A DNA stretch of 64,000 nt from Dichomitus squalens LYAD-421 SS1. Taxonomy: Eukaryota > Basidiomycota > Agaricomycetes > Polyporales > Polyporaceae. The position numbers and the translations under genes were made by a program. The notes under the pieces were generated by a model, which had not been told where the DNA came from, made no database searches, and saw nothing but the letters and a program-made list of their open reading frames with translations. Shown one piece after another: positions 1 to 10,398 of this stretch. The stretch is taken from contig NW_006766884.1 of NCBI RefSeq assembly GCF_000275845.1, positions 2,016,652-2,080,651 on the forward strand. Reading direction: 5' to 3'. Numbering within the stretch: the first letter of the stretch is position 1; each line of letters starts with the position of its first letter.

Positions 1-11
1 TTGTCTACGGG

Positions 12-215
12 CTAAAAGTAGTAGACGAACTGAGACAGCTACGTAGAGCAAAGCTAAAGCCTTCGGAAACTCCTCCATCCTCCGCAGTAAACACCTCCCA
101 ACATTTGTCCTCCCCGATCTCTTGCAAAGTAATGCTCGTCGGTGCATCGAAGTCGGAATCAGACGCAACGGAATTCTCTTGATAACGTACAACAATGCAG
201 TCAAGTCAGATGTGA
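12..215 (-). pseudogene. 3' relic of an F-box gene
   Basis: On the minus strand this stretch aligns, with many substitutions, to the last exon of the F-box gene at 1977..3819. The shared core is the acidic C-terminal tail: SDFDFNAAARVTLEEI in the intact gene corresponds to SDSDFDAPTSITLQEI here, followed by an IGEDKCWEVF-like segment and a stop at 12-14. The copy is broken. A TGA replaces the Trp codon that begins WLYCWTV in the intact gene, and about two bases are missing a few codons later, which shifts the frame. No F-box or LRR part precedes it; that space holds another gene. It is best read as a truncated, decaying duplicate. Confidence 0.7.
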
Positions 216-265
216 CATCAAAGCTACGGCAACTCGAAGACAAGATGCAGTGAGGAACATCTTGA

Positions 266-1464
266 TTAAACGTCAAACATCGGGAACCGCAGGAGATCTC
301 GAACCTCCTTCTCATCCATTGGAAGCGAATCTCCACCGAGCGCCTCACACACTACCTGGAACTCATGCTCGATACCCTCCCCAGCTTTGCGAACGGTATA
401 TGAAACCACTTCCCACGCGCCACGGCCCTCTTGTTCCTGAAGAGGTGGGGAATACAAAAATCGCTTCCCCACAAGAGTTCCCGGGCTACTCAGGAGCTGC
501 GATACTTCCTCGCTAGAAAGGCTTCTAGGCGCAGTGAGAAGGCGAGTGTGAGGCGCGATGGGAAGGGGTCCAAAGGTCGGTGGAGTTGATGAAGTCTTGG
601 CTAACTTCACGCGGTCGGGGAAAAGGCGAGGATACTCCGTCTTATACCATTCATCCATGCTGCAATGGCATCCTTAGCACGGGGACAGCCCAAAAGGAAA
701 AATAACTATGACACGCACATCCGCTCCTTCCGTATCTCAACTCCCATCGCGAGGTCTGAATAATCGAGGAGGGCATAGTGAACTTTGAATTGACTAAAAA
801 CCATGAGGGCAGCCATCGCGAGGTGAAGGTGTTTAACACGCCTGAAAAGGAGTCGTAAGTGAATGAGAGGATACTATAGTGACTCCACGTACTCCTCGAG
901 TGTCTTCGGTGGCGTTAGCCTCTCTATCTCAGCGTTTACAGGGACAAGGTGTTCATCAGAGTCTCTGCCCGGTCCAACAAACTGTTCAGGGGAGATATCC
1001 GACTTCACATCAGGATGGCTGTACAATTCAGCGAAGAGCTCGTCGCGACGGGTAGCATGATAGCTCAAGAATACGGTGTCCTCCGCGGTAATCTTTAGGT
1101 ATCTAGCGAGCTCTTGAGCGAGTTTCTCGACGTCTACCGACTCCTGGGCACTTTGTAGATATCCAGAGGGTAGTAATGAGACGACATAGAGGTCAGAGTC
1201 GGCAAGAGACGGAGGGTGGCAGCTGACGCAGTGAGTTACTCCAGGGATCTAATATATCCGGACGTTCATAGGATCAACGTTCTCTCCGGAATCTTGGATT
1301 ACGCATCGCGGGTGTCCCATATGTAGCTTGGTTGAGCAGTGAAGCGCTGATCCGCCACCGAGCTTGGCGAGGCGCTCCCGCCCCTCCTGTCTAGCTACAT
1401 AATCCGCGCGTGCGAATACTGCCAAATACCTTTCGCTACTTGGTTGTACAATCGGTTGTTCCAC
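266..1464 (-). CDS. Unrecognised 344-aa protein, four exons
   Basis: Splicing 1303..1464, 893..1248, 719..841 and 266..659 (minus) gives one uninterrupted 344-aa frame with matching phases. The donors are GTAATC, GTACGT and GTGCGT; one intron has a good CTAAG branch site before TTGCAG. I do not recognise the family. The protein has a HCVSCHP motif near residue 60, a charged middle (VEKLAQELARYLK), and a C-terminal half with RFLYSPP and an acidic end (MDEKEVRDLL). No signal peptide or membrane helix is evident. The start is the first Met of the longest open frame, and an upstream exon cannot be excluded. It lies between the F-box relic and its intact relative. Confidence 0.6.
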
Positions 1465-1976
1465 TAGCGTTGGAACAGCGCTACTAACTTACTATCTGTC
1501 AGACTGAGGGCCCCCGATGATGGTTCAGCGTTAATGGGGAACACATCATCCTGGTGGCTAGCCAGTTTTCCCCTGAGTTTCACTGTCCGCACCCGGCCTA
1601 TTGCCGAGAAGACAGGAAATATGGAGTGTAGACTGTCGGGAACATGTCTCTTTGTGTCGTCACGTCAGGTCGGAGTTAGGGGTTGCAACAGCTTCAAAAT
1701 GGCTATAACGTGCGGTTTGTGGCGGCGCGCCCCGGTGCGCCGATCGTTGGAGGTCCGGCCCACAAAGAAGCATGATTGTACAGATTCACAGGGACAGAAC
1801 AGCAATGTCCTCGTAACGTATGAACTTATAATAGGTGTCAGGAACAACAGAACCGGTCCAAGTCTGCACAAATTTGCAGTCGAGAGACGACACAATTCGG
1901 AAACGGGCACGCAACCATACACGCAAGGGGAATCTGTATCGGACCGCCACCAGAAGAGTTTATGGAAAGCACGAGC
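1465..1976. other. Intergenic, no gene supported
   Basis: About 500 bp lie between the 3' end of the F-box gene and the start of the 344-aa gene. Open frames on both strands here are low-complexity shadows without splice logic. It presumably holds the terminator of the F-box gene and the promoter of the 344-aa gene, but no element is clear. Confidence 0.4.
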
Positions 1977-3819
1977 TCAAAGTCCCGCGACGTCCTCCAT
2001 CTCCTCAGCGGCAAGCATCTCCCAACCGTCGTCCTCGCTGATCTCCTCCAACGTAACGCGCGCCGCTGCGTTAAAGTCGAAGTCTGACACAACGGGTTGC
2101 TCTCGTGATACCGTCCAACAATACAGCCAAGTCGGCCCGCCACACACGTGGACGTGAACGCCAATCCAGCGGAGGGAGGGCGCAGCGCGCGCGATGGCTG
2201 CCACGCGGCGAGGTGCGTCTGCGCAGATAGTGCGAACGACGCTGCGGGTGTGCGCGCGGGAGGCAAAGAAATGGTCGAGGGAGAACTTGAGGAGGAGGTG
2301 CGTGACCGGGAGGCCGACGAGGGCTTCCTTCAGTTCGTCCTAGATAATATAACGGTCAATGTTTGATCGGCAAGATGGTACATAAGTGGAGACTCACGAT
2401 GAGCATACTGGTGACCATGACGTAGTCTGGCACTGCAGTGCCTTCCATGGTTAGGATGAAACGTTGCAGCGAGGCCGTTGCGTCACCGGGCTTGAGTCCC
2501 GTGAACCGGCGTGGCAGAGGAAAGTACTTGAAGTGCACCTGCTTGATGCGCATCTCTAGACAAGTGGGCGACGTATCCGCTAGTATCTTAGGGAGCATGT
2601 TCTCTGCGGGGTCCCCAGCAGAGTACCCAATCGATACCCGCGGAACCTTGAACGGCAGCGCGAGGGTATACAGCACGCAAGGCGACTCCGTGTGCACCGC
2701 GACGAGAGAAGGCCATGAATATGTTAGCAAGCGCCACTGGCCTTGCGAATGCTCTCGCAGCCTGTCCTCTTCAGCACGCGAGGACAACGTATGACACAGA
2801 TGGAAGTTGCGCGTGCCCCCGAGAGACAAGTGCGTCAGGTTTGGAAACGCGTGCACCAGATCGAGGACAACGTCGCCTGAGGCTGGGAACTCGATCGCAA
2901 GCTTGCGTACATGCGGGAATGGGGCATCCGGTCGCTTCCACCGGCAGACGGGGATGTCCAGCTCGACCAGGGTAGAAGAAAGCGGCTGCAACAGATTCAG
3001 AGCGTCTGGGAGTTCATGCCACCTACCGGGTCGAAGGACCAGCTTGCGCAAAGGGAGACTCGCGAGCCGGACGTCATTGCACAACTGAGATCGAGGGACC
3101 ATGGGCATCCGGAGCTCTTCCAGCGCTGTCAGGCTTGAGATGACATGAGTCAGTGGTGCGATCGGGACGTCTTCGTACCAGCGGCCAATATTGAGTCGAC
3201 GGAGATTACAGCATTTTTGTAGAATCATACGGAAGGCCTCAAGGGCCTGGTTGCGGTACGCGCGGAGGAGGTACTCTTCCTGTAGCGGGTCGCTTGAGGT
3301 GGTGAAGTAGGCCGGCTCGCGAGTGTGGTGTTCAAAGTAGCTAGCCTTACGTTGAGGCACACGGTGCTCTTCTAGACTGAGACGCAAGTCCTTGATGACT
3401 GGAGCAGGCGAGTGCGGTGCGCCAATATGGAGGAACTCGAGGAACGACAAGATTTGCGTAGGCGTCCTGAGAGGCTCTCCAGACCGCGCACATAGAGGCT
3501 GGAACCCGACTTCGGAGAGAAGGCGGCATGTCCGCATCAGCGCGGAAAGGTCGGTAAGCGGGAGAAAAGTCATGATGTGTCTTTGCACATCGAAGTTGAC
3601 GGTGGTTAACGTAGGTGGTGGCTGCGTGGAGACCACAGCCAAGTCCTCGGTATCCTGACGGAAACAGGTCAACGAGCCATCCAAGTCAGTACGAGGAGAG
3701 CGTTGCACCATTTTCACGTCTTCTTCAGCCGTGTAATTGAGTGATGTCAACCGCGAAGGCGGCATTCCCTGTCCACGACTCAACGTGGCAAAGTCGATAG
3801 GCGAACACTTCCTTGGCAT
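1977..3819 (-). CDS. F-box/LRR-like protein, 594 aa
   Basis: Two exons, 2398..3819 and 1977..2339, join in phase 0 through a GTGAGT...CTAG intron. Residues about 70-115 form an F-box: NFDVQRHIMTFLPLTDLSAL followed by MRTCRLLSEVGF. After that comes a long leucine-rich region typical of agaricomycete F-box proteins, where LRR-like repeats select substrates for an SCF ubiquitin ligase. The C-terminal exon encodes a basic-to-acidic tail ending WEMLAAEEMEDVAGL. Skp1 binding and ligase function are inferred from the family; the substrate is unknown. The 3' exon has a broken relative at 12..215, so this locus has duplicated at least in part. Confidence 0.82.
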
Positions 3820-4275
3820 GAAGAGAGGAGACTTGCGTATTATAGTAGCGGGTCCAATATTCTACGCTGCTAGACGGTAGATTGGGATATAGACGACTTC
3901 AGATGAGGCGGCGAACGTTGATGGTTCAGAACAAGCAGGTTCGCACGACGCGGCTGAGCGCCTAATTTCCAACTAGAGACAACCGCGATATTTTATTACG
4001 TAATACATGAACGTGACCGCGCAGTGCGCCGCGTGTTGAATTGCATGATTGCTCACTTTGCTATTGGTGTAGGTATACTGAATTGAACATCATTGAAAAA
4101 TTGTATGTACTGGTTACCTAGGTACAGGACGTTAAGTCTGATCTTTGTCGAGGTACTCACCTATGTGCTAACTATGCTGCTTACCTACTGATTTCTACTT
4201 ACGCGATTGACAATTTACCTGAGACCCCCACCAAATAGTACTTCCACCCGATACAAGATTGAGACAATGAGAACC
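3820..4275. other. Intergenic, AT-rich
   Basis: This 450-bp stretch between the F-box gene start and the 3' end of the monooxygenase is more AT-rich than the flanking coding DNA. I see no ORF, RNA gene or repeat. It should hold the F-box promoter and the monooxygenase terminator. Confidence 0.4.
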
Positions 4276-5529
4276 TCAGCCCTCGCGGGAGCCCTCGGTC
4301 ATGAGCTGCTCGAACCTGCGGATCGCAGGGTGAGGCGCATCGGGATGGACGAACTCATGCAGGTTGCGGTTCGCCTTCTCTCCGACGCGGCCTGCCATCG
4401 AGCACATCTTCACCTCAAACGCCGCAACGGACTCATCGACGGCCTCCTGGTGCGCGAAACTGCCCTCCTTCACAAGCTCCGCGAGCGCAAGGCCGAGCTC
4501 GAGCCCGTCGAGCAGCGCGAGGTTTGCGCCAGCGCCAGCAAACGGGCTCATGAGATGCGCGGCATCCCCGATGAGCGTAATCCCGTGGACATGTGGCCAG
4601 CTGTGGCCGACAGGGAGGATGTAGAGCGCGCGGGGGTAGATCGCGCTTTCGTCGGCGTAGTCGATAAAGTTGAGAATCCACTGCTGCCAGCCGGAGAAGT
4701 ACTCTCTGAGCACAGCCTTTGCCTCGGCGGGGTTCGAGGGCACGGACCAGTCGGCGGACTCGCGGACGAAGGCGTACGTGCGGATGCGGCCGTCACCGTT
4801 CACTTGCGAGACGAGCATGCGCGAGTTCTGCGAGGCCATCATGGTGCCTTTGCCGATGTTCGCGAAGGTCTCTTGTAGCTCGGGGAGCCTGGCTGTCTCG
4901 GGCGCGAGGGAGATCTCGACGCCGTTGACACCAGTGTAGGTGGGGGTAGCGGGGGAGAGGAGGGGGCGGACGCGCGAGTTCGCGCCGTCGGCCCCGATGA
5001 GGAAGTCGGAGACGGTGATGAAGCCGTTCGCGAAGGTGAGCTCGTGCTGGCCGTTGCCGAGGGGGCGCGCAGAGGCGAGGGCGTGATCCCATTTGATGAG
5101 ATGGGGAGGGATCGCGTCGAGGAGGATCTTGCGGAGGACGGTGCGGTCGATTTCCGGGCGAATGTCCTCGGGGCCCTGCGGCGGCGGGGCACCCTGGTGG
5201 CCCTCGGGACCGCCGGGACCGCCCTCGCTCTCGGCGCCATGGCTGTAATGGAGCTTACCTGCGCCGTCGTACATTCTCAGCTCCTCGCCTTCGGGACGGG
5301 AGTACTTGTCGAACTCGTCTTGGAGGCCGTTCTCGCGGAGAGCGCGTTGGCCGCTGTCCCAACCGAGGTCGAGGCTGCCGCCGAGGTGGGCGCGAGCATT
5401 GAAGCCGGCGTCGCGTTCGTACAGGGTGGCGGTGACACCGCGGCGATGGAGCGTGAGGAGAAGCGCGAGCCCGCCGAGGCCACCACCGATGATAGCGATG
5501 CGCGGGTGGGTGGAGGGTTCGGATGCCAT
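4276..5529 (-). CDS. TetX-like FAD-dependent monooxygenase, 417 aa
   Basis: An intronless 417-aa frame of the class A flavin monooxygenase family, with TetX-like spacing. The N-terminal Rossmann motif is IAIIGGGLGGLAL (G15-G20). The DR-type motif is EIDRTVLRKILL. A DGANSRVRPL segment follows, and the second FAD motif is GDAAHLMSPFAGAGAN, beginning at residue 321. Such enzymes hydroxylate aromatic or polyketide-like substrates with NAD(P)H and O2; the substrate here cannot be read from sequence. A Gly/Pro-rich loop (about residues 100-120) sits before the DR motif and looks lineage-specific. No membrane anchor or signal peptide is seen. There is no biosynthetic gene beside it, and the terpene synthase is over 30 kb away. 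Confidence 0.88.
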   Translation of the reverse strand: MASEPSTHPRIAIIGGGLGGLALLLTLHRRGVTATLYERDAGFNARAHLGGSLDLGWDSGQRALRENGLQDEFDKYSRPEGEELRMYDGAGKLHYSHGAESEGGPGGPEGHQGAPPPQGPEDIRPEIDRTVLRKILLDAIPPHLIKWDHALASARPLGNGQHELTFANGFITVSDFLIGADGANSRVRPLLSPATPTYTGVNGVEISLAPETARLPELQETFANIGKGTMMASQNSRMLVSQVNGDGRIRTYAFVRESADWSVPSNPAEAKAVLREYFSGWQQWILNFIDYADESAIYPRALYILPVGHSWPHVHGITLIGDAAHLMSPFAGAGANLALLDGLELGLALAELVKEGSFAHQEAVDESVAAFEVKMCSMAGRVGEKANRNLHEFVHPDAPHPAIRRFEQLMTEGSREG

Positions 5530-7064
5530 GCTTGGGGAATGGTGCTGCTTTCAGGAGGGGACGGGTTTGTTGGATTGAATGCGAAATAGAGATGTGCTCA
5601 CCCGACGAGAGAGCTGGGGATTGTCACTTGTGGCCACCAACTATAAGCATCCGCGCTGCCGAGGACCGTACGAAATACCGGGCGCGTTTTTGATCGGTAC
5701 TTATGACAGACGCGGCACCGTACTCACAGTACATAATGGTGATTGGGTATGATGTGGATGTGCCCTGGCCATGAGCACAGCGATCGACCTCGAACCCGCC
5801 TCATGAGCCAAGGTGACTGGGAAACAGCCACCATGTACCATCTATCCGCAGCCAGTGCTTGCATAATATGTCGCGGAGAGGGTTTGTCAGCTGCAGCAAC
5901 CGCAGACCTGGCAAGCACACACAACGTTCCCGAGATTGCGGCGGACCTACGGAAGGATGAGAAGCCATCAGGACGCGTGTGCTCCGGCAGGGGGGAGCCA
6001 CGGCTGTCTTTGATGCATACATGACTGGAAACAGCAAACTCATACTTAGGCGTCGGAGTGTTGACTCGATTCACCCGAGTACTTGCTGGGCTGTAAAGTT
6101 GCGCTGCGGCTCGTTGCGGCCGCGTCCTGTCGGAGTACGTGGAGCGCTTGGTGATTGACATATATTTAGAAGAAAGCTCCGAACAAGTCCCGCCGAGCTG
6201 GAGACAAGAAAGGTTGATACAGCCCAGACGGTTGTACAAAGGTGCAAGCACAGCCGGCCTTTTGAAGAGCGATGGCGTTGATCTGCACGGCAACCCCCGA
6301 GCAACACACTACATACCTACGGATCGGCCAATCGACGCCGCGCATGCTCTTAAATGTCATGGATCAGCGCAAACCAATGTCGCAGAGCAAATCAGGACAG
6401 CAAGATGCGATTCCGATGCGTTGGAGAGCTATGGCTACGCTATAAATGTATGTAACACGGAGCCAAGTGAAGTCGAGAAAGCGACGGGCGAAATAGCCAA
6501 GTAAAATGGTAGGAGGGCTTGGGAAACTATCCAAAAACTACGGCGCGCCACGCGAAGGGAACTAGACATGTGACGCTGATGAACATTTCGGTACGCAAGC
6601 GCGTCGACGGAAGGACTAAGGGAGGGCGGGAGGTATTCCGGATCCCGATGCGAGGTATGTACTATGGAACGTGTGTGCCTATGACTGCGAGTCTGGGAAT
6701 TGAGATGACGATGATGCTAAGAAATAGACGTGTAGATAGAAGTATAATGCGACACATGCTTGCGATGGACTAAAGGAGTGGCGGGGTGTACGCGATTTGT
6801 GAAGAATACTACAAATGATAATGCAAGAATAGAAGATAAGGGCGCACGGTGCTCCACAGCCAGGTAAACGCGAGCGGAAGCAGAGAGGAGCTGTAGACGG
6901 GCATGGACGCGAACCCCATTGTCCCATGCCATCTACGCCGATATCCTATAGGCGACTCGCGTCCTCCAGGAGGTTCTTGAGCTTTGCTGCGCCTCGTCGG
7001 AGGTCTTGGGAGACACGGTGGCGACGGACGAGCAATAGCAGCAGCTGTCTTTGTGGTAGCCGTC
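5530..7064. other. 1.5-kb region with no supported gene
   Basis: Several 80-190 codon open frames exist on both strands, but none has coding-like composition, a recognisable motif or matching splice sites. The stretch lies between the monooxygenase start and the 3' end of the G-gamma gene. It may contain a decayed element or a non-coding transcript, neither of which I can support. Confidence 0.4.
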
Positions 7065-7798
7065 TTACATGACGACGCACTGGCAACCCTGGTTGGGCAC
7101 CGCGAATGGGTCTTCCGCTTTGCTGACCGGACCCCATACAGACGGAATCTGCACGCAGAGATACCATTCAGTAAACGAGATCATTACAGATGAGAAGGCA
7201 ATCATTGATAAGCAGTTGAGGACATGATGAGTCGCGCGCGCTATGCTCTTTAGAGATGGCCTGTTGCTTCCCACTTGGGCAAGTATGGACCGAGCGTACT
7301 CGAACGGTGTGCAGACAGTGAAAAGTAAGGCGTCCAGAGAGCAACGCGAAGGACGATGCTCGGAGGCGTTTACTTGCTACCACCAAAAGACCATATCGAT
7401 TTCATGAACAAAGGCGGAACCCCTTGTTCATGTCCCGAAACTTAGCAGAAATGGATTACAAGACGGAATGTATGTGTAGTGCATTGGGCGTAGGATATGC
7501 GATTGTTTTGTGTGGATGGCGCCGGGCACCCGTCTCAAGCACGCAAGACAGCGGGATGAGGAAGCGTGTTACTCACGAGGTGGTCTGGAGTCGACTTGCA
7601 GTAGTTGATCAAGCTGGTACGGAGATCTCAGTCAATGTTCGTGCACACTGGCAGTCATGGACCGGTATTTTACCTCTTGCTCGCCTCGCTGACGCGTATC
7701 CGTGGCCGTGCGAGGTCCTCCCTGAGCCTCGCGTTGTGTTCTGAGAGCCTGCGAAGCTTAAGCTCAGACATGGACTGCTTCGGGGGACGGCCGCTCAT
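7065..7798 (-). CDS. Heterotrimeric G-protein gamma subunit, 81 aa
   Basis: Three exons, 7674..7798, 7577..7613 and 7065..7148 (minus), join with matching phases into 81 aa. The N-terminal helix has the fungal G-gamma signature [20 protein letters not shown], followed by LINYCKST and the conserved PSVWGPV...EDPF segment. It ends in the CaaX box CVVM, with a further Cys two residues before it (CQCVVM). Farnesylation, and probably palmitoylation, would anchor the Gbeta-gamma dimer to the plasma membrane, where it acts in pheromone and nutrient signalling (yeast Ste18, S. pombe Git11). The second intron is 428 bp, unusually long for this window. The gene is divergent from the coiled-coil gene at 8161. 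Confidence 0.93.
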
Positions 7799-8160
7799 GA
7801 TGACTAGGTCGGGCAGGGACCGGGTGGTAGTGCCTGAAAGTCTGGGATGGGCAAGGAAGGGCTTCGGGTCCTGAACGAGCACGGAGAGTAGCCGGACTCG
7901 CAGAAGAAGACGGGAAGGAGGGGAGGAGACAGGGCCTGGGGAGAAGAGGAGGGCAAGAGGCCTGGGACAGCGCGGCGAGCGGGCCAACTGCGACCTCTGC
8001 CAGTCCAGAAGCACCAGAGCGGCCGACGGTGCTTCTTCCCCTGCTTGGCGCCCGTGTCCCCATCAGGCGGCGCGTCCTCTCTGATCGGCTCGTCCTTTTG
8101 CGCTCACCGTCCTCCGCCTCTGCTTCCACACTCCCGCCACCCCCGCCCACCTCGGTGATC
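7799..8160. promoter_or_regulatory. Shared divergent promoter region
   Basis: The 362 bp between the start codons of the G-gamma gene (minus) and the coiled-coil protein gene (plus) must hold both promoters and 5' leaders. A pyrimidine-rich tract with CCTCCGCCTC runs precedes the plus-strand start. No TATA box is evident. Confidence 0.5.
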
Positions 8161-9388
8161 ATGGTCAAGCACGCCACACACCTCCTCCAGCGCGCGTCCC
8201 CCGTTGCGCAGAAGCTGCACAAATCTGCACGCTATCGTGAGTATATGCGCCCCATGCCGTACCCCTGTTCGCACGTCATGTTTAGGAGGCTTCGCCCGCA
8301 GCCACCCGCCTCGCTCAGCAGCATCAGAAGTCTCCATTCCCCGTTAACCTTGCGCGGAGCCCCGGCCTCCGGTCGCGGCTGCACTCGACCAATACGAGCC
8401 GCTTTCTGTTGGAGCGCGCTGAGCTCTCGACTATCCATGAGGAGCCCGAGGAGGACGAGGCTGAGCCTGCGCCGCACAGGTATGCCGGCACGCGCGAAGC
8501 TTATAAACACCTCGAGCCATGGCCTCAGCATGGTAGCGCGCAGGCTGGGTCTTCGAAGAGACATGAGGTCGAGCATGATGCAGACATGCTCGGCTGGGAC
8601 GACGAATCGACGCTGGTGGCTATGTTGCAGGAGAAGTGAGCCTTTTGACCAGCTATATGCGCGCCCGTATACTCAGACGCGTCCGTAGCGCGTCGGAACA
8701 AGACGAGGAGGAGCGGTTGATCGCGCTTATCGAGTCGCTCAAGGAACCCATGGCAGCGCAGGGAGCAACTCTCAAGGAATACCTCAAGAACGCCTTGCTT
8801 CCCGCATACAGCAGCATCAAGGCAGCACATGATGTCCTGGACGAGAAAGGTAAATATTCCCCTGACTATATGCGCATGAGTATCTACTGAGTTTCCATTG
8901 CATAACCAGTGGACCTCGCCTTTGGAGCGGGGCTTCTGACGTTCGACGAAATCTGCAAGAAAGTCGAGCGGATCGCCCTACGGGACGAGGACGAGCTGAA
9001 GACCACGCACGCTGGGTCGCAGGTGCGCCCATCCGCTGCCCTCCTCTCCTACTCAGCACACCGGGCTCCTTCGATAGCGGAAAGTCACAAGGATTTTGGA
9101 GGACCTTGAACAGGCCTATGCGCGTCGGAAGGACCTCTGGACAGCTCTGGAGGATGACCTCGACCGTTGCGGTGACTATCTCTCACCCTTTCCCCTGCTG
9201 TGGTACTCACGGCAGATGCATTACTGATGTTCGTCGAAGCTGCGCGCGCGACAGCCGCCCTAGAAGGTCTCCCATTGGATGTCGAGCAGACAATCGTGCT
9301 CCTTGAGAAGAAGGCCAAGGCTCTGGACAAGGACAGTAGTGCCTCCGCTAACCAGAAAATGCTTCGCGGCCTCCTGGAGAAACTTTGA
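8161..9388 (+). CDS. Coiled-coil protein of unknown function, 320 aa
   Basis: Six exons join without phase conflict: 8161..8236, 8302..8635, 8677..8849, 8910..9022, 9078..9171 and 9216..9388. The product is 320 aa, and I do not recognise the family. The first 60 residues are basic and Ser/Arg-rich without acidic residues (MVKHATHLLQRASPVAQKLH), which could be a mitochondrial presequence. The rest is mostly charged helix, with likely coiled coils around RKVTRILEDLEQAYARRKDL and the C-terminal TIVLLEKKAKALDKD. A conserved-looking DMLGWDDES element lies in the middle. It shares a divergent promoter with the G-gamma subunit, which suggests nothing firm about role. Confidence 0.72.
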
Positions 9389-10039
9389 TCGACACTTGCG
9401 GTTTTCTCCTTGTTGTGGACACGTGGACTTTGGGACTATACGCCGAGTTGCTGTCCGGCCATCACGCTTGTTGTCGACGTCCTCAGACCTTCACGATATG
9501 TCTTTGTTTGATAGCATCACGGAATGCTACGCAGTAAACCTGATTTCTGCTGGGCCCTTCTGCATTTTGCCTCTAAAAAGCGAACACCTTTGCATGGCTG
9601 TGAGGAGCGTGTCCCATAAAGTCCGAATCCCTACACACCCCGACATATGTATGCATACAGATGGCCCTCATTTAGACAAGATGCACTTGCAAGTGTATTC
9701 GGGTCCTGTTGACAATATTGACTGCGAACCAAAAACGATGCCGACTCCCAGAATAACAACGCAGCCAGGAATCGAACCTGGAACAGGCTTCAACGCTGGC
9801 GCTGTAACCACCTGGCTATAAAGCCCCAAAAACTCGCATAGTATGAGCAAATGAGATGGACGAAGGCAAGATGGGTGCCGCGACCTCAGCCGCTATGTGA
9901 GCCTCTCTGGTTGTCAGCCCCCACCAGCTTTCCCCGGCAGACTGGTTCACCGAGGTATGAGTATTTCATTGGCACACAGAACCCAAACGGATAATGATTG
10001 TTCGCCTTCCTCAAGGACCTACCGTCTTTCTCAAGCTTC
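9389..10039. other. Intergenic with a tRNA-like relic
   Basis: Between the coiled-coil gene and the glutaredoxin-like gene I see only the tRNA-like element described separately (9754..9827). The rest has no supported ORF. Confidence 0.5.
9754..9827 (-). pseudogene. tRNA-like sequence with intact A and B boxes
   Basis: On the minus strand a good A box (TAGCCAGGTGG, 9808..9818) and a perfect B box (GGTTCGATTCC, 9768..9778) are spaced as in a tRNA, and the T stem CCAGG/CCTGG is intact. The acceptor stem does not pair (GGCTTTA against CTGCGTT) and the anticodon stem is broken around GTTGAAGC. This is therefore a tRNA pseudogene or the head of a tRNA-derived SINE rather than a working tRNA. A T-run follows downstream on the same strand. 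Confidence 0.55.
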
Positions 10040-10398
10040 ATGGCCGCTCGCGGACTTGGTCGGATCGCACGCCTCACCCTCTTCTCTGGTCCACAGTGCT
10101 CTCTCTGCGACGTACGCTCCCCCTTCTATCCAAGCGACTGACAAGCTGGCTCACGCCAAGGTTTTCCCTCCAGACGGCGAAAGCGGAGCTGGCCAAGGTC
10201 CGGCAGCAGCGGCCCTTCGAGCTCAACACGATCAACATCCAGGACCCGGGCCAGGAGCGCTGGAAGAAGAAGTATGTCTACTGGATCCCGGCGCTGCATA
10301 TCGAGGGGAAGGAGGTAGCGAAGGGACGCTGGGACGCGCAGACGGTCAACCAGGCGTTGGACTCGTGGGAGGCTTCACCGTGGACCAAGCAGGAGTAG
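10040..10398 (+). CDS. Glutaredoxin-like (DUF836-type) protein, 98 aa
   Basis: Two exons (10040..10111 and 10174..10398, intron GTACGC...CCAG) encode 98 aa. The protein opens ARLTLFSGPQCSLCD, a beta strand followed by a CxxC redox motif (CSLC). It continues with the fold of the small glutaredoxin-like family that includes yeast YDR286C: FELNTINI, then YVYWIPALHIEGKEV carrying the cis-Pro. A thiol-disulfide role is inferred from family and motif; the cellular partner is unknown. The open frame of the next gene (CCHC/PSP protein) starts inside or right after this gene with no visible promoter gap, so the two transcripts may overlap. Confidence 0.87.

Noticed and set aside
1534..2157. 207-codon plus-strand frame
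   Set aside because: It overlaps the 3' exon of the F-box gene in antisense and has no motif.
4207..5589. Plus-strand frames (223 and 181 codons) antisense to the FAD monooxygenase
   Set aside because: They lie opposite a GC-rich conserved enzyme and show no domain.
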